Shown here in pieces: positions 1 through 9,323 of a DNA stretch of 64,000 nt; position 1 is the stretch's first letter, and each line of letters opens with the position of its first letter. The position numbers and the translations under genes were made by a program. Origin of the DNA: Oceanobacillus sp. Castelsardo (GTDB taxonomy: Bacteria > Bacillota > Bacilli > Bacillales > Amphibacillaceae); NCBI RefSeq assembly GCF_001659985.1, contig NZ_LYCS01000003.1, forward strand, positions 1 to 64,000. Direction: 5' to 3'. The notes under the pieces were generated by a model. The model was not told where the DNA came from, did not search any database, and saw only the letters and a list, made by a program, of their open reading frames with translations.

Positions 1-366
1 GGGCTGATATAACGGGGCGAGCGCTGATATAATGGGGGCGAGTGCCGATATAACGGGGAGAGTGCTGATATAACAGCGGCTTGTGCTGATATAACAGGGG
101 CGAGCGCTGATATAACGGCGACGAGCGCTGATATAATGGGGGCGAGTGCTGACATAACAGCGGCGAGCGATGATATAACGGGACGAGCGCTGATATAACG
201 GGGCGAGTACTGATATAACAGCGGCGAGCGCTGATATAACGGCGACGAGTGCTGATATAAGGGGACGAGCGCTGATATAACAGCGGTGAGTGCTGATATA
301 ATGGGGCGAGGGCTGATATAACAGCGGCGAGCGCTGATATCCCGAAACCGAGTACCGATATCCCTC
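1..366. repeat. 21-bp tandem array, family II (GCTGATATAAC units)
   Basis: About 17 head-to-tail units of 20-21 bp with core GCTGATATAAC followed by a G-rich GGGGCGAG-type half. The left end is cut by the window. Read on the minus strand the core is TATATCAGC, the same core as the arrays at 8.2, 21.2 and 27.0 kb, so this copy is inverted relative to them. It lies just beyond the terminator of the T7SS locus. There are no unique spacers between units, so it is not a CRISPR, and no gene is present. Confidence 0.9.
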
Positions 367-387
367 CCACAATCCCCCCTCCCAACA

Positions 388-424
388 CAAAAAGCAAGCT
401 GGCACCAAAGTACCAGCTTGCATC
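388..424 (-). terminator. Intrinsic terminator closing the T7SS locus
   Basis: Perfect hairpin GCAAGCTGG / CCAGCTTGC on the minus strand followed by a T run, starting just after the stop codon of the zinc-ribbon gene. It marks the 3' end of the minus-strand T7SS gene string. Confidence 0.85.
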
Positions 425-425
425 A

Positions 426-695
426 TCATCTCGGAGTCCTACACCCCGGACAAACCTTCTCCGTTGATTCATATTGATTCCCACAGTTCCTGCAAAACAC
501 AACTCCCGCTTCGAAGGCCCGTCCATCAGAGGAAGCCGGCTCCCCAACAGGGGCATCGCCGCCAAGCTGCTGTGAATCACGCACACCAGCAGCTGAGCCC
601 CGTTTCCTAATAACAAAAATCATCGTTACAATATTAATCAAAATACTAACCATAAGGAGGATATTCGTTAATGAAAACACTTCTTCCATGGCCAT
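426..695 (-). CDS. Small membrane protein with C-terminal zinc ribbon
   Basis: 89 residues with a single hydrophobic segment at about 10-28 (LLMVSILINIVTMIFVI), a polar linker, then a C-terminal zinc ribbon with Cys pairs FCRNCGNQ and VCPGCRTP. The start is the first ATG, since AAGGAGG lies 9 nt upstream. It begins 14 bp after the stop of the giant Ig-like protein and is the last gene before the terminator, so it is probably co-transcribed with it. Such ribbons occur next to FHA/kinase modules in Firmicutes, and the DUF6382-like FHA protein of this locus carries a similar ribbon. The function is unknown; a role as a membrane adaptor of the T7SS signalling proteins is inference only. Confidence 0.75.
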   Translation of the reverse strand: MAMEEVFSLTNILLMVSILINIVTMIFVIRKRGSAAGVRDSQQLGGDAPVGEPASSDGRAFEAGVVFCRNCGNQYESTEKVCPGCRTPR

Positions 696-709
696 AAAGA
701 CATTCCTCC

Positions 710-3700
710 TTATCCAACTTTTTCTTCTGTTTCACTTTGTTCCGCATTTCCGTTATTTCTGTTTCTAAATAGGAAGTATCCTAGTACGGCAGCAATCAAG
801 ACACCTACTCCTCCAAGGGATCCAACGAATAATGGTGTGTTGTTATACCAGCGTGCAACCAGGTTCGTCGTAACTAGGAAGCCACTTACTTCCGTAACGA
901 CCTCATTTCCAGCTGCATCCGTCGCTAGCACTTTCACGTCTTGCGGTGCGTTTGCGCTTGGAATTTCAAACACAACGTTTTCGCCATCTACTTCATACTC
1001 TATTTCTTTATCATTAAGCGTAATAGCAACATCATCTAATACAAGATTATCTTTTACAGAAATCGTTGCTTTTTTGTTATCGACTGGATATTGTTTGCCA
1101 TCTTCCAAATCGATTGGTACGACAACTGGGTTTGTTTTATCGATACCAAAGGCAATTTCTGCTTTCTTCGCTTCATCGATGTTTTCGTTAATGTTTCCAG
1201 CTACGTCCTCTGAATAAATCGAAACGGTATATCTGCCATCGCCTGCAAAAAGTTCTTTGTTAATCGTGTACGTGTATTGGCTCCATTCGCCCGGGCCACC
1301 AGTGTTGGTAATCGTATAATCCTTGCCTGCTTCCAAGTCTTGCGGGTTACCATTCTGTGTCATTTTTATTGTAATCGAATCTTTTTTCAGGTTGTCAACG
1401 TTCGTTTCTGTTAAAACGATGTCGCGTTCTTTTTGCACATACTTCCCGATCATTCCGTCTAAACTATCGTCAAATGCATAGACAGATCCGAAACGGTTGA
1501 CGGAAAAATGAATTTCTTCTTTCGTTTCATTTCCCGCAAAGTCGGTTAATGTTGCCGTTAATGTGTAAAGATCATCATTTTCCTTTGTTTTTTCAAAGTT
1601 CTTGAATGTGAAAACTTGTCCATTCCCTTTGTTGGAATAGCTTCCGTCGATTTTCACGTTATTGCGGTTTGCACCTTTTAACGTAATCGAAACGGCATTC
1701 TTATCAAAGTTCGTATCGGAATAAGTTACAACTGGTACGACTTTTCCATTATTTGCGGACCTATCTTTCACCCCTGTAATCGTAAGTTCCGGTTCGGTTT
1801 GGTCCACGTAAAATTCTTGCATGTCAAAGTCGTCCGCCACGTTTCCGGCCATGTCCATAAAGTCAATGTCAAAGCTATACAATGCATCTGCACTATACGA
1901 AATCGTCGCCGTGTGAACATCGCCACTACGGGACCAGCCACTTGCTGATGGGAAGGCAATTGCTTTTCCACCATCTGTCGCTGTTCCTTGAATTCGGATA
2001 CGGCTCGGATCGAAGTTATGTTCCTTCACGGAAATCGTTGCGGTTCTTGCTGTGTTAAAGTAATTTCCATTCACTGCATCGTTTGTATCGTAGGAAACAT
2101 TGATTTCCGGTTTCGTTTTGTCGATCGTGAATGAATCTTGTTCTACAGGTGCCGCTTTGTTTCCAGCATTATCTTGATACTGAATATCAAACGTGTAATC
2201 CCCATCGGCACTGTACGTAATCGTTGCGGTGTGCGTCGTTAAATCTGGATTACTAGCATTTCGGCTCGTCGACCAACCACTCAATCCAGGAATGGAACCA
2301 TCTGTGTTAGTCACACGGTATTCCACATCTTCCGGTTTAAAGTTACGCTCTGTAATAACAATCGTTGCGGTTCGATTTTCATTATAAAAATCAGCATTAT
2401 CCGCATCAGGCATGTTGTTATCATACGAAACTTCAATCGATGGAGCTGACTTATCGATACTAAAGGTCAAATCGTCCTCCGACGTATTTCCTGCTCGATC
2501 CGTCATTTTCACTTTAACCTTGATGTCATTACTGTCATTGTTTACGGTAATGGTCTTCTTCATTTCGGTTACAAGGTTTTTATCGGATTTCATTTGTTTC
2601 CAGCCTTGACTATCGCTACCTTTTTTATAGGTTTTATCATTGTTAAGAACAAGACTTCCACTTTGGTTATTGCCTGTATCATACGGTGCGATAACCGACC
2701 ACTCAATTTCACTAATTCCAGAATACGTATCGGTTACCGTCAAATCAACGTTCACATTACCAGAATAAAGGTCCTCGTTATTATGGTCCTTCGCTGGTGC
2801 GGTCGGCTTCTCGATTGCGATATGTTTTTCTTCTTTATGTTTCCTCGCATTTTCCAAAATTGCGCCATCTGGTGTCACGTAAGCACCGGTATTTTGCACG
2901 TAATCTGTCGCTTGGGCAAATATTTGTCCTTTGAATGATTGTGGCACGTTAAAAGTAACATCCCGCTTCGTCGTAATTGGAGCAATGCTGCCAATCTGAG
3001 ATTCTTTTATTTCTTTAAACGAACCATTTTTCCAGATGGCATAGTATTTTCCATTGTCATGATCCTTCAAGTAAACGGTGATGGCCTTCAAGTTACTCGT
3101 AAATTCCTTGTCTACTTCCGGATCTTCAGCACTAATTTTCACTTGGGTTGCTTCTTTAAAATAGAAGCCGTAATCGGTAAGTTTTACGGATTTACTTAAA
3201 GCATCCGTTGTAAATCCTTTAGAACCTTTTGTTGAAAAAGTGTAATCCAAAATTACTGGATCGGTTTCATCTTTGTATGTTTTCGTTTCTGCCGTATTTT
3301 CATTTCCAGCATTATCAATCACATAAACCGAAACGTTGTAAGACCCATCATCCTTAATTTCAATTCCTTTATCGTCCGTACTAATCCGGTAAGGCTCTGG
3401 GCTCTTCGTAATTTTCTCACGTTCAGAGTAGTCATACTCATATTTTTTCCCATTCACATCAATCGTCACAGTATTAATACCGGAATCTTGATCTTCCACC
3501 GCTATTTCAAACGTAACTTCCCCATTGTATTGATTTTTATAAGAAGATACCCCTTTTTTCGGAATCACATCAATCGATACTTCTGGTTTTTCCTTTTCGA
3601 TGATGACATTTCGATTCGTTTCTGATGCGATATTTGAGTTTTCCGCTGTAACAGGATACGTTTCTACATTATGTGCCACGTCCGTAATTTTCACATCAAA

Positions 3701-6700
3701 AGCTTCATTGAAATAGTCAGCATCTAGCGTGAACGTTGCCTCTCCTGTTAATTCTTCCGGATTGATGTTAATTTCTTTTTGCTCAATGGCTTTCTCATTT
3801 GCTAAAAGCTCTATCGCTTCGATTCCCGTTGTCCCATCGATTGTTTTCACATCAATTGTAATTTCTTTATTAAAGAATGTACCAAACGTTAGGAAGTTTA
3901 AGACCTTGGCAAAATAATTATCGTTTTTCTGCTTGAAAGTTACTGCCTCCCCATCCACTAATGTTGCAGGGGTTTGGTCCACGAAAAATTCTTCTGCAGC
4001 AAAATCTTCCACAGGTTTATTTCCTGCCGTATCCGCTACATCAATGTCATATTCATAAAATGCATCTTCCTCGAATACCATCTTAGCTACATGTACATCT
4101 TCAGCAACTTCTTCCCAGTCACTTAAGTCAGGTAACGGCTGTTTTTCCTCACCTTTAATCGTTGCGCCCGTCACATAAAAACGATTCTCATCAAAGTTAT
4201 GTTCGTTTACGGTAATCGTTGCGGTGCGTTTTTCTTTATAATAATTTCCATTAGCTGCATCATTATTGTCATACTCCACACTCACTTCTGGAGGTGTTTT
4301 ATCAATCGTAAATGCATGCTGTGGGACGGCGGCTGCTTTATTTTTCGCATTGTCCGCGTAAGAGATGTCAAACGTGTAATCCCCATCTTCCGTATAGTTG
4401 ACAACTGCGGTATGCGTTGTGGAATCAGGGTTTTTACTTTCTATCGTTTCCCAAGATTCTATTGCTGGAACAACATCACTGTCCGCATTCGTAATTTGAT
4501 GAACAACATCTTCTGGATTAAAATTACGCTCCGTAATCGTGATCGTTGCCGTACGATTTGCGTTATAAACGTCCGTGTTTTCCGGATCAGATGTGTTGTT
4601 GTCATACTTAATGTCAATCGTTGGTACAGTTTTATCAATGCTGAATGTCATTTCTTCCTCAGAAACATTGCCAGCCCGATCCGTCATTTTCACTTTCACA
4701 ACAATATCATTACTGTTGTTGTTCACTTTAATTTTCTTTTGCATCTCGGTGACAAGGTTGTTATCTGTCTTCGTTTGCTCCCAACCTTCTGCATCACTGC
4801 CATCCGTATAGCTTTTATCATTGTTGATCGTCAGTTTTCCACCTTGATTATTTTCGGTATCATATGGCGCAACTACTGACCATTCAATGTTTTCGATACC
4901 AGAGTAAGTATCTGTAACCGTAAATGTAACATCGACATCTTCGGAATAAAGTTCTACATCGTTTATGTCTTTTTTATCGGTAGCGACTTTATCCATCGCA
5001 ATATGTTCTTCTTTTTCGTGCTGCTCCGGACTTTCGACAATCGTGCCCTGTGGTGTTTCGAATTTACCAGTATTTTTCACGTTGTCGATCGCTTTGGCAA
5101 AAATTTGCCCTTTGAAAGATTTCGGAACATCAAATGTTAAACTTGCCTCTGTTTGAACTGGAGTAATTTTTCCAATATCCGCTTCGGCTACTTCCTTTAA
5201 GGAACCATTCTCCATTACGGCATAGTATTTTTTCGTATGATGGTCTTGTAAATAAATGACCATCGACTGAACGCCACTAGCATGTTCGAACAACACTTCT
5301 TTATCCTCAGCTGTAATCGTCACTCGAACCGGTTTCTTGAAATAAAAACCATAATCCGTTTTTTCCACTGTTTCTTTAAAATGAGTTTCCTCCGCAATCA
5401 CTTCATATTCGCCTATAGAAGTTTCTGCAGAGAATGTGTATCCTTTGATCGTAGGACTCGTTTTATCAATATAAATCGTTTTTTCCGCGGTGTGTGTATT
5501 TCCCGCATTATCCACTACATAGACGCGAACATGATATTTTCCGTCACGGCTTTTGATATCCTTTGAATCTGTTGAAATCGTATAGGTGTCCTCTTGTTTT
5601 TTCTCCTTGTTGTAATGATACTTTTGATAAATTTCATCATTCACATAAATCCATACCGAGTTTAAACCAGAGTCCGCATCCGCAACAGACATATTGAATA
5701 GGACATCTTGGTTAAATTTCTCCCCTTCTAAAACTTTAGGAGTTTCTGTATTTGTTGTTAGCTCGATTTCGCCAGTTGGAGCAACTTTATCAACCATAAA
5801 GACCCCATTATTATCCGCTGAAATATTGGAATTTCCGTTCGTTACTTTGTACGTTTCTTTGTTGTTCGTATGATCTGTCACTGTAACAGAAAGGGATCCA
5901 GAGAAGCTTTCCGCATGAATGGTGAAAACTGCTTCAGCACCTTTGCCCTTCGCTTCAAAGCTATTTTGTTCAATGCTTGGATTATCTGTGCTTTCAGATG
6001 TCGCTAGAGAAATAGACTGAATCCCTGAAGCTTCGTCCTGCACTTTTACCGTTACTTCAATTTCTTTATTAAAATAGGTTCCAAATGTTAGGAAGTTTAA
6101 ATACTCAGCAAGTGCACTGTCATTCGTTTGCTTGAATGTCACTGCTTCCCCATCGACTAAAGTCGGGTTCGTTTGGTCAACATTCACATTCACCGGCTTC
6201 ACTTCAGAAACATTCCCAGCCTTATCCACTGCCCAAACACTATAAATACCACTATAATCTTCATCGGCCGGTTTGAATTCAAAGGAATGATCTTCTGGAT
6301 CGTATGTCGCTTCCTCAGCCTTTTCTGGTGAGTACTCCCCTTTGCTGTAAAATACGTTGGCAATTTCCGTGGAATAGTTCACCTTATTAAAAGTCTGTTC
6401 TACGTTATCGATTTTTCCAGAAACGGTCACATTGCCACTGAACCAAACCTTATCATTGCTTTCCTTTTTATTATCCCCAGTTACGTCCATCTGTTTAATT
6501 TCAGGTGCTTCTGTATCAAAGAGAATATGAAGGTCTTTATCAAAGGATACGTTGTTCACCAAAAACCCGTTTCTTAAGTTGACCTCATTCACACTCACGT
6601 TTTCCTCAAACTTAATTTCCTTTTTCCAACGTCTATCCTTTATTCGCTTATATGGATCTACCGGTGTCATCTCAACTTTTGCATCTTTGGAATAAATATA

Positions 6701-8071
6701 TACACCCGTCTCATCATCGGAATCTATTAATTTTCCTGATGTCGGATTAATAGAAACATAGTCTTTCCACGTTCCTTTGACCGTTGGGATTTTTTCAAAT
6801 TCCACCGTAATTTCACGGTTTTCGGTAATTTCCTTTATTTCGTACGTGTAATGTCCATCATCATCAAGGGTGACATTTGGATTATCTTCTAAATTCACCA
6901 CGTCTCCATTATCGAGAAGAGTTTTCACTTTGTATGATTCATCTGGAAAAATCTTGACGCTTGTATTACCGTTGTACTCTACTTCAGAATGCTTCGACGT
7001 CATTTTTCCATTTCCGCCTTTTACTTCCGTTGTAACATCGTACACATTTATAGCAAACGTAATTTCGACTTGATGATCTCTCTCTACATTTTTAAACGTA
7101 TATTTATATCGATTTTCCCCGTCAGCAAGTGCGTTCAGATTTTCTCGTTTACCATCAATCTTAATTTCCTCTACATGATAACCTGTATTCGGTGTCACGG
7201 TAAAAGAAGGCGAAGAACCATGCTCAACATCCACCGTCCCCTCAGCCGCATCAATACTTTGGCCATCTTTATCTTTGATGGTTCCATTACCATCACTCGC
7301 AAAGGAGATAGAATAAACTTTCACAAATTCCACTTCAATGGTTGTATTCGCAGAAACCTTAATCGTTTCTTCGTATTTTTTTTGGTCCGATATGGACTTT
7401 TCTACCCCGTTAACTTTAACTTGTCCAATAACAGAGTCTGAAGTTGACGTAATGTTAACTTTTACATCTTTTCCTTCTTCTATTTTAATTGGTTCGTTAT
7501 ATTTTTTATTATTTAATTGAATCGAACCTTCTCCTGAACCGTTTTTATTAACGGTCACTTCATATTTGGTTGGAGGAGTTGGTTCTGGCTCTGGCTCAGG
7601 TACCGATTCCCCCGGATTTTCCGGTTCAGTTGGAGGCTCCGTGTCTACAGGAGGGCTAGATTCCTTCACCGATTTCTCTCCTGTTGTTATATTAAAAATA
7701 AGTTCCTCTTTTGATCCGTTTGCTATCTTATGGGAAAAGCTCTTTTCTCCCGCTTCCCCAGGCAATGTCACAACAAACTGGAAGTCATTATTACCTTGCA
7801 GATCAGCAGCCGTTATCTCCGGGAATGAAACTCTCCCATCCTGATCCGTCTTAGCCTCCACCTTTACAACACTATCCGTATTATTACCAGATACCGTCGC
7901 CCCTGCTATCGCACCTTCATTGCCCACAATTTGCAAAGTGAACACATCGGCCTTACTTAAACCCTCAGCCGTCGCAACGATTACACCTAATGGTAAATTA
8001 TATGTAAACATCAGAAAGGCAAGAAGCATGGACAACAAGCGCGTAAAACTTGCTTTTTTCTGCTTAACCAT
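710..8071 (-). CDS. Giant Ig-like repeat surface protein with C-terminal membrane anchor
   Basis: 2453 residues. A signal peptide or N-terminal membrane segment (about 1-36) is followed by a Cna-B-like domain (about 37-130), a Pro/Glu-rich linker (about 136-170), bacterial repeat domains rich in NGSG and GNGTI motifs, and then many Ig-like modules opened by DKT.P or DQT.P motifs. Residues of about 640-1375 and 1375-2090 are two copies of one large unit; each starts with LVDGEAVTFKQ and contains the same YDNN- and NFLTFGT-containing modules. The C-terminus has one transmembrane segment (about 2411-2432) and a short charged cytosolic tail, with no LPXTG sorting motif. A good RBS (AGAGGAGA) precedes the ATG. 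It is the penultimate gene of the T7SS locus. Its two-ended membrane topology with a huge outer part recalls EsaA/YueB, but no homology is claimed. Surface adhesin is an equally good reading. Confidence 0.8.
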   Translation of the reverse strand: MVKQKKASFTRLLSMLLAFLMFTYNLPLGVIVATAEGLSKADVFTLQIVGNEGAIAGATVSGNNTDSVVKVEAKTDQDGRVSFPEITAADLQGNNDFQFVVTLPGEAGEKSFSHKIANGSKEELIFNITTGEKSVKESSPPVDTEPPTEPENPGESVPEPEPEPTPPTKYEVTVNKNGSGEGSIQLNNKKYNEPIKIEEGKDVKVNITSTSDSVIGQVKVNGVEKSISDQKKYEETIKVSANTTIEVEFVKVYSISFASDGNGTIKDKDGQSIDAAEGTVDVEHGSSPSFTVTPNTGYHVEEIKIDGKRENLNALADGENRYKYTFKNVERDHQVEITFAINVYDVTTEVKGGNGKMTSKHSEVEYNGNTSVKIFPDESYKVKTLLDNGDVVNLEDNPNVTLDDDGHYTYEIKEITENREITVEFEKIPTVKGTWKDYVSINPTSGKLIDSDDETGVYIYSKDAKVEMTPVDPYKRIKDRRWKKEIKFEENVSVNEVNLRNGFLVNNVSFDKDLHILFDTEAPEIKQMDVTGDNKKESNDKVWFSGNVTVSGKIDNVEQTFNKVNYSTEIANVFYSKGEYSPEKAEEATYDPEDHSFEFKPADEDYSGIYSVWAVDKAGNVSEVKPVNVNVDQTNPTLVDGEAVTFKQTNDSALAEYLNFLTFGTYFNKEIEVTVKVQDEASGIQSISLATSESTDNPSIEQNSFEAKGKGAEAVFTIHAESFSGSLSVTVTDHTNNKETYKVTNGNSNISADNNGVFMVDKVAPTGEIELTTNTETPKVLEGEKFNQDVLFNMSVADADSGLNSVWIYVNDEIYQKYHYNKEKKQEDTYTISTDSKDIKSRDGKYHVRVYVVDNAGNTHTAEKTIYIDKTSPTIKGYTFSAETSIGEYEVIAEETHFKETVEKTDYGFYFKKPVRVTITAEDKEVLFEHASGVQSMVIYLQDHHTKKYYAVMENGSLKEVAEADIGKITPVQTEASLTFDVPKSFKGQIFAKAIDNVKNTGKFETPQGTIVESPEQHEKEEHIAMDKVATDKKDINDVELYSEDVDVTFTVTDTYSGIENIEWSVVAPYDTENNQGGKLTINNDKSYTDGSDAEGWEQTKTDNNLVTEMQKKIKVNNNSNDIVVKVKMTDRAGNVSEEEMTFSIDKTVPTIDIKYDNNTSDPENTDVYNANRTATITITERNFNPEDVVHQITNADSDVVPAIESWETIESKNPDSTTHTAVVNYTEDGDYTFDISYADNAKNKAAAVPQHAFTIDKTPPEVSVEYDNNDAANGNYYKEKRTATITVNEHNFDENRFYVTGATIKGEEKQPLPDLSDWEEVAEDVHVAKMVFEEDAFYEYDIDVADTAGNKPVEDFAAEEFFVDQTPATLVDGEAVTFKQKNDNYFAKVLNFLTFGTFFNKEITIDVKTIDGTTGIEAIELLANEKAIEQKEININPEELTGEATFTLDADYFNEAFDVKITDVAHNVETYPVTAENSNIASETNRNVIIEKEKPEVSIDVIPKKGVSSYKNQYNGEVTFEIAVEDQDSGINTVTIDVNGKKYEYDYSEREKITKSPEPYRISTDDKGIEIKDDGSYNVSVYVIDNAGNENTAETKTYKDETDPVILDYTFSTKGSKGFTTDALSKSVKLTDYGFYFKEATQVKISAEDPEVDKEFTSNLKAITVYLKDHDNGKYYAIWKNGSFKEIKESQIGSIAPITTKRDVTFNVPQSFKGQIFAQATDYVQNTGAYVTPDGAILENARKHKEEKHIAIEKPTAPAKDHNNEDLYSGNVNVDLTVTDTYSGISEIEWSVIAPYDTGNNQSGSLVLNNDKTYKKGSDSQGWKQMKSDKNLVTEMKKTITVNNDSNDIKVKVKMTDRAGNTSEDDLTFSIDKSAPSIEVSYDNNMPDADNADFYNENRTATIVITERNFKPEDVEYRVTNTDGSIPGLSGWSTSRNASNPDLTTHTATITYSADGDYTFDIQYQDNAGNKAAPVEQDSFTIDKTKPEINVSYDTNDAVNGNYFNTARTATISVKEHNFDPSRIRIQGTATDGGKAIAFPSASGWSRSGDVHTATISYSADALYSFDIDFMDMAGNVADDFDMQEFYVDQTEPELTITGVKDRSANNGKVVPVVTYSDTNFDKNAVSITLKGANRNNVKIDGSYSNKGNGQVFTFKNFEKTKENDDLYTLTATLTDFAGNETKEEIHFSVNRFGSVYAFDDSLDGMIGKYVQKERDIVLTETNVDNLKKDSITIKMTQNGNPQDLEAGKDYTITNTGGPGEWSQYTYTINKELFAGDGRYTVSIYSEDVAGNINENIDEAKKAEIAFGIDKTNPVVVPIDLEDGKQYPVDNKKATISVKDNLVLDDVAITLNDKEIEYEVDGENVVFEIPSANAPQDVKVLATDAAGNEVVTEVSGFLVTTNLVARWYNNTPLFVGSLGGVGVLIAAVLGYFLFRNRNNGNAEQSETEEKVG

Positions 8072-8223
8072 CTGTTTCTCTCCTCTTAATTAGGTTTGAT
8101 TGATTGTTTAGATAAACTTTATAACATGTTTATGTGTTGGGATATGGTGTTTGAGCGTGTGTATCTGGTAGTCGGGAGCGAGAATCCGGTAATCGCGTGT
8201 GTTAATCCAGGATTCGCGTTCTG

Positions 8224-8454
8224 GATATCAGCATTCGTGCCCCTGATATCAGCATCCGCACCTCTGATATCAGCTCTCACTACCCGGATATCAGCAATCA
8301 CTACCTTGATATCAGCAATCACTACCCAGATATCAGCAATCACACCCCGGATATCAGCAATCACACCCTAGATATCAGCAATCACACCCCGGATATCAGC
8401 AATCACACCCCGGATATCAGCATCCGCACTTCTGATATCAGCAATCCCCCTACT
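8224..8454. repeat. 21-bp tandem array, family II (GATATCAGC units)
   Basis: Eleven contiguous units of exactly 21 bp with constant core GATATCAGC and a variable half such as AATCACACCCCG. Degenerate units extend a little further left, to about 8150. The array fills the gap between the T-Q-V-L repeat protein and the giant Ig-like protein. Because 21 is a multiple of three, it produces meaningless open frames on both strands. It shares core and period with the arrays at 1-366, 21.2 kb and 27.0 kb. Confidence 0.9.
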
Positions 8455-8462
8455 CCCACTAA

Positions 8463-9323
8463 TCAAATAACCTCATCACTATGTACTATCTTCACATCTT
8501 TAACTACTTTAAATTCAATTTCCTCTTGATCCTCGCTAGTTAACTCCCCAGTCTGATCCAACACCGTCGTTTCCCCCGGCATGCCATCCGCTAACACCTG
8601 GGTTCCATCCGCTAATACCTGAGTTCCGTCTGCCAATACTTGGGTCCCACCCGACAATACCATGGTTCCGTCTGCTAACACTTGAGTTCCATCAGCCAAT
8701 ACCTGTGTCCCATCCGACAACACCTGCGTACCGTCTGCTAACACTTGGGTGCCTTCCCCTAACTCTCGCATACCGTCTACCAACACTTGGGTGCCTTCCC
8801 CTAACTCCGGCATACCATCCGCCAACACTTGAGTTCCATCCACCCCCCGATTCACACGTTCCTCATCCGCAGCACTCTCAGCAAAACTCCCACGCCGTAA
8901 ATCCCCAAGCACAATAGGTGGTGAAGTATCCTCCGTCTGTCCTTTAACAAATCTCACACCTGCTAATCCATCAGATATCTCCCCTGAACCATTCACACGA
9001 CCAGATCCACCAGTTCCTGTCATTCGGCCGGAAACATAGGCCCCTGCTGTACCCCCTGTCCGCCCAAGCCTCCTCGATTTCCGTACTGGCTTCGTCAACT
9101 CACCACGCTCCACATTATAAGCACCCGGCTCATAACGTTTCTGCCCAGTTTTCGTATTCTGCTCGCGGATGGCTTGGATTTGTTTCTCAGCAGTTTTTCC
9201 GGTTAAATCTCCGATAATAGCCAAGACGTCCATTTTGAAAAACATAATGACCGCGGCAATGAGGAGGATTCCGAAAAGGGAATATCCGACGATAGAAATG
9301 ATTTGCCATGTGGTTGCATTCAT
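8463..9323 (-). CDS. Membrane-anchored protein with heptad T-Q-V-L phospho-motif array
   Basis: 286 residues: short N-terminus, one transmembrane helix (about 8-29), a basic Gly-rich cytosolic region, then at 161-250 a strict 7-residue repeat (DGTQVLA). Thr 164, 178, 192, 199, 206, 213, 220, 227, 234 and 241 each sit in T-Q-V-L or T-M-V-L, and a last ETTVLD follows at 251-256. Two heptads (M-P-E-L and M-R-E-L) are degenerate. The start ATG overlaps the kinase stop (ATGA), so the two are translationally coupled. FHA domains bind phospho-Thr and commonly read the +3 residue; here +3 is always Leu. The two T-T-V-L-G motifs of the neighbouring FHA protein have the same form. Inference: this is a multivalent scaffold phosphorylated by the kinase and read by FHA domains. 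No named family recognised. Confidence 0.75.
   Translation of the reverse strand: MNATTWQIISIVGYSLFGILLIAAVIMFFKMDVLAIIGDLTGKTAEKQIQAIREQNTKTGQKRYEPGAYNVERGELTKPVRKSRRLGRTGGTAGAYVSGRMTGTGGSGRVNGSGEISDGLAGVRFVKGQTEDTSPPIVLGDLRRGSFAESAADEERVNRGVDGTQVLADGMPELGEGTQVLVDGMRELGEGTQVLADGTQVLSDGTQVLADGTQVLADGTMVLSGGTQVLADGTQVLADGTQVLADGMPGETTVLDQTGELTSEDQEEIEFKVVKDVKIVHSDEVI

Noticed and set aside
1-366. CRISPR array
   Set aside because: Units are contiguous 20-21 bp repeats with no unique spacers, and no cas genes are present. The same holds for all other arrays in the window.
4199-4879. Plus-strand frames inside the giant Ig-like gene
   Set aside because: Antisense shadows of a strongly coding minus-strand frame; no ribosome site, and the translation has unusual composition.
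8463-9323. Link between the 21-bp coding heptads of the T-Q-V-L protein and the 21-bp intergenic arrays
   Set aside because: The period is the same, but the DNA sequences are unrelated; the coding repeat is explained by seven-residue protein units.
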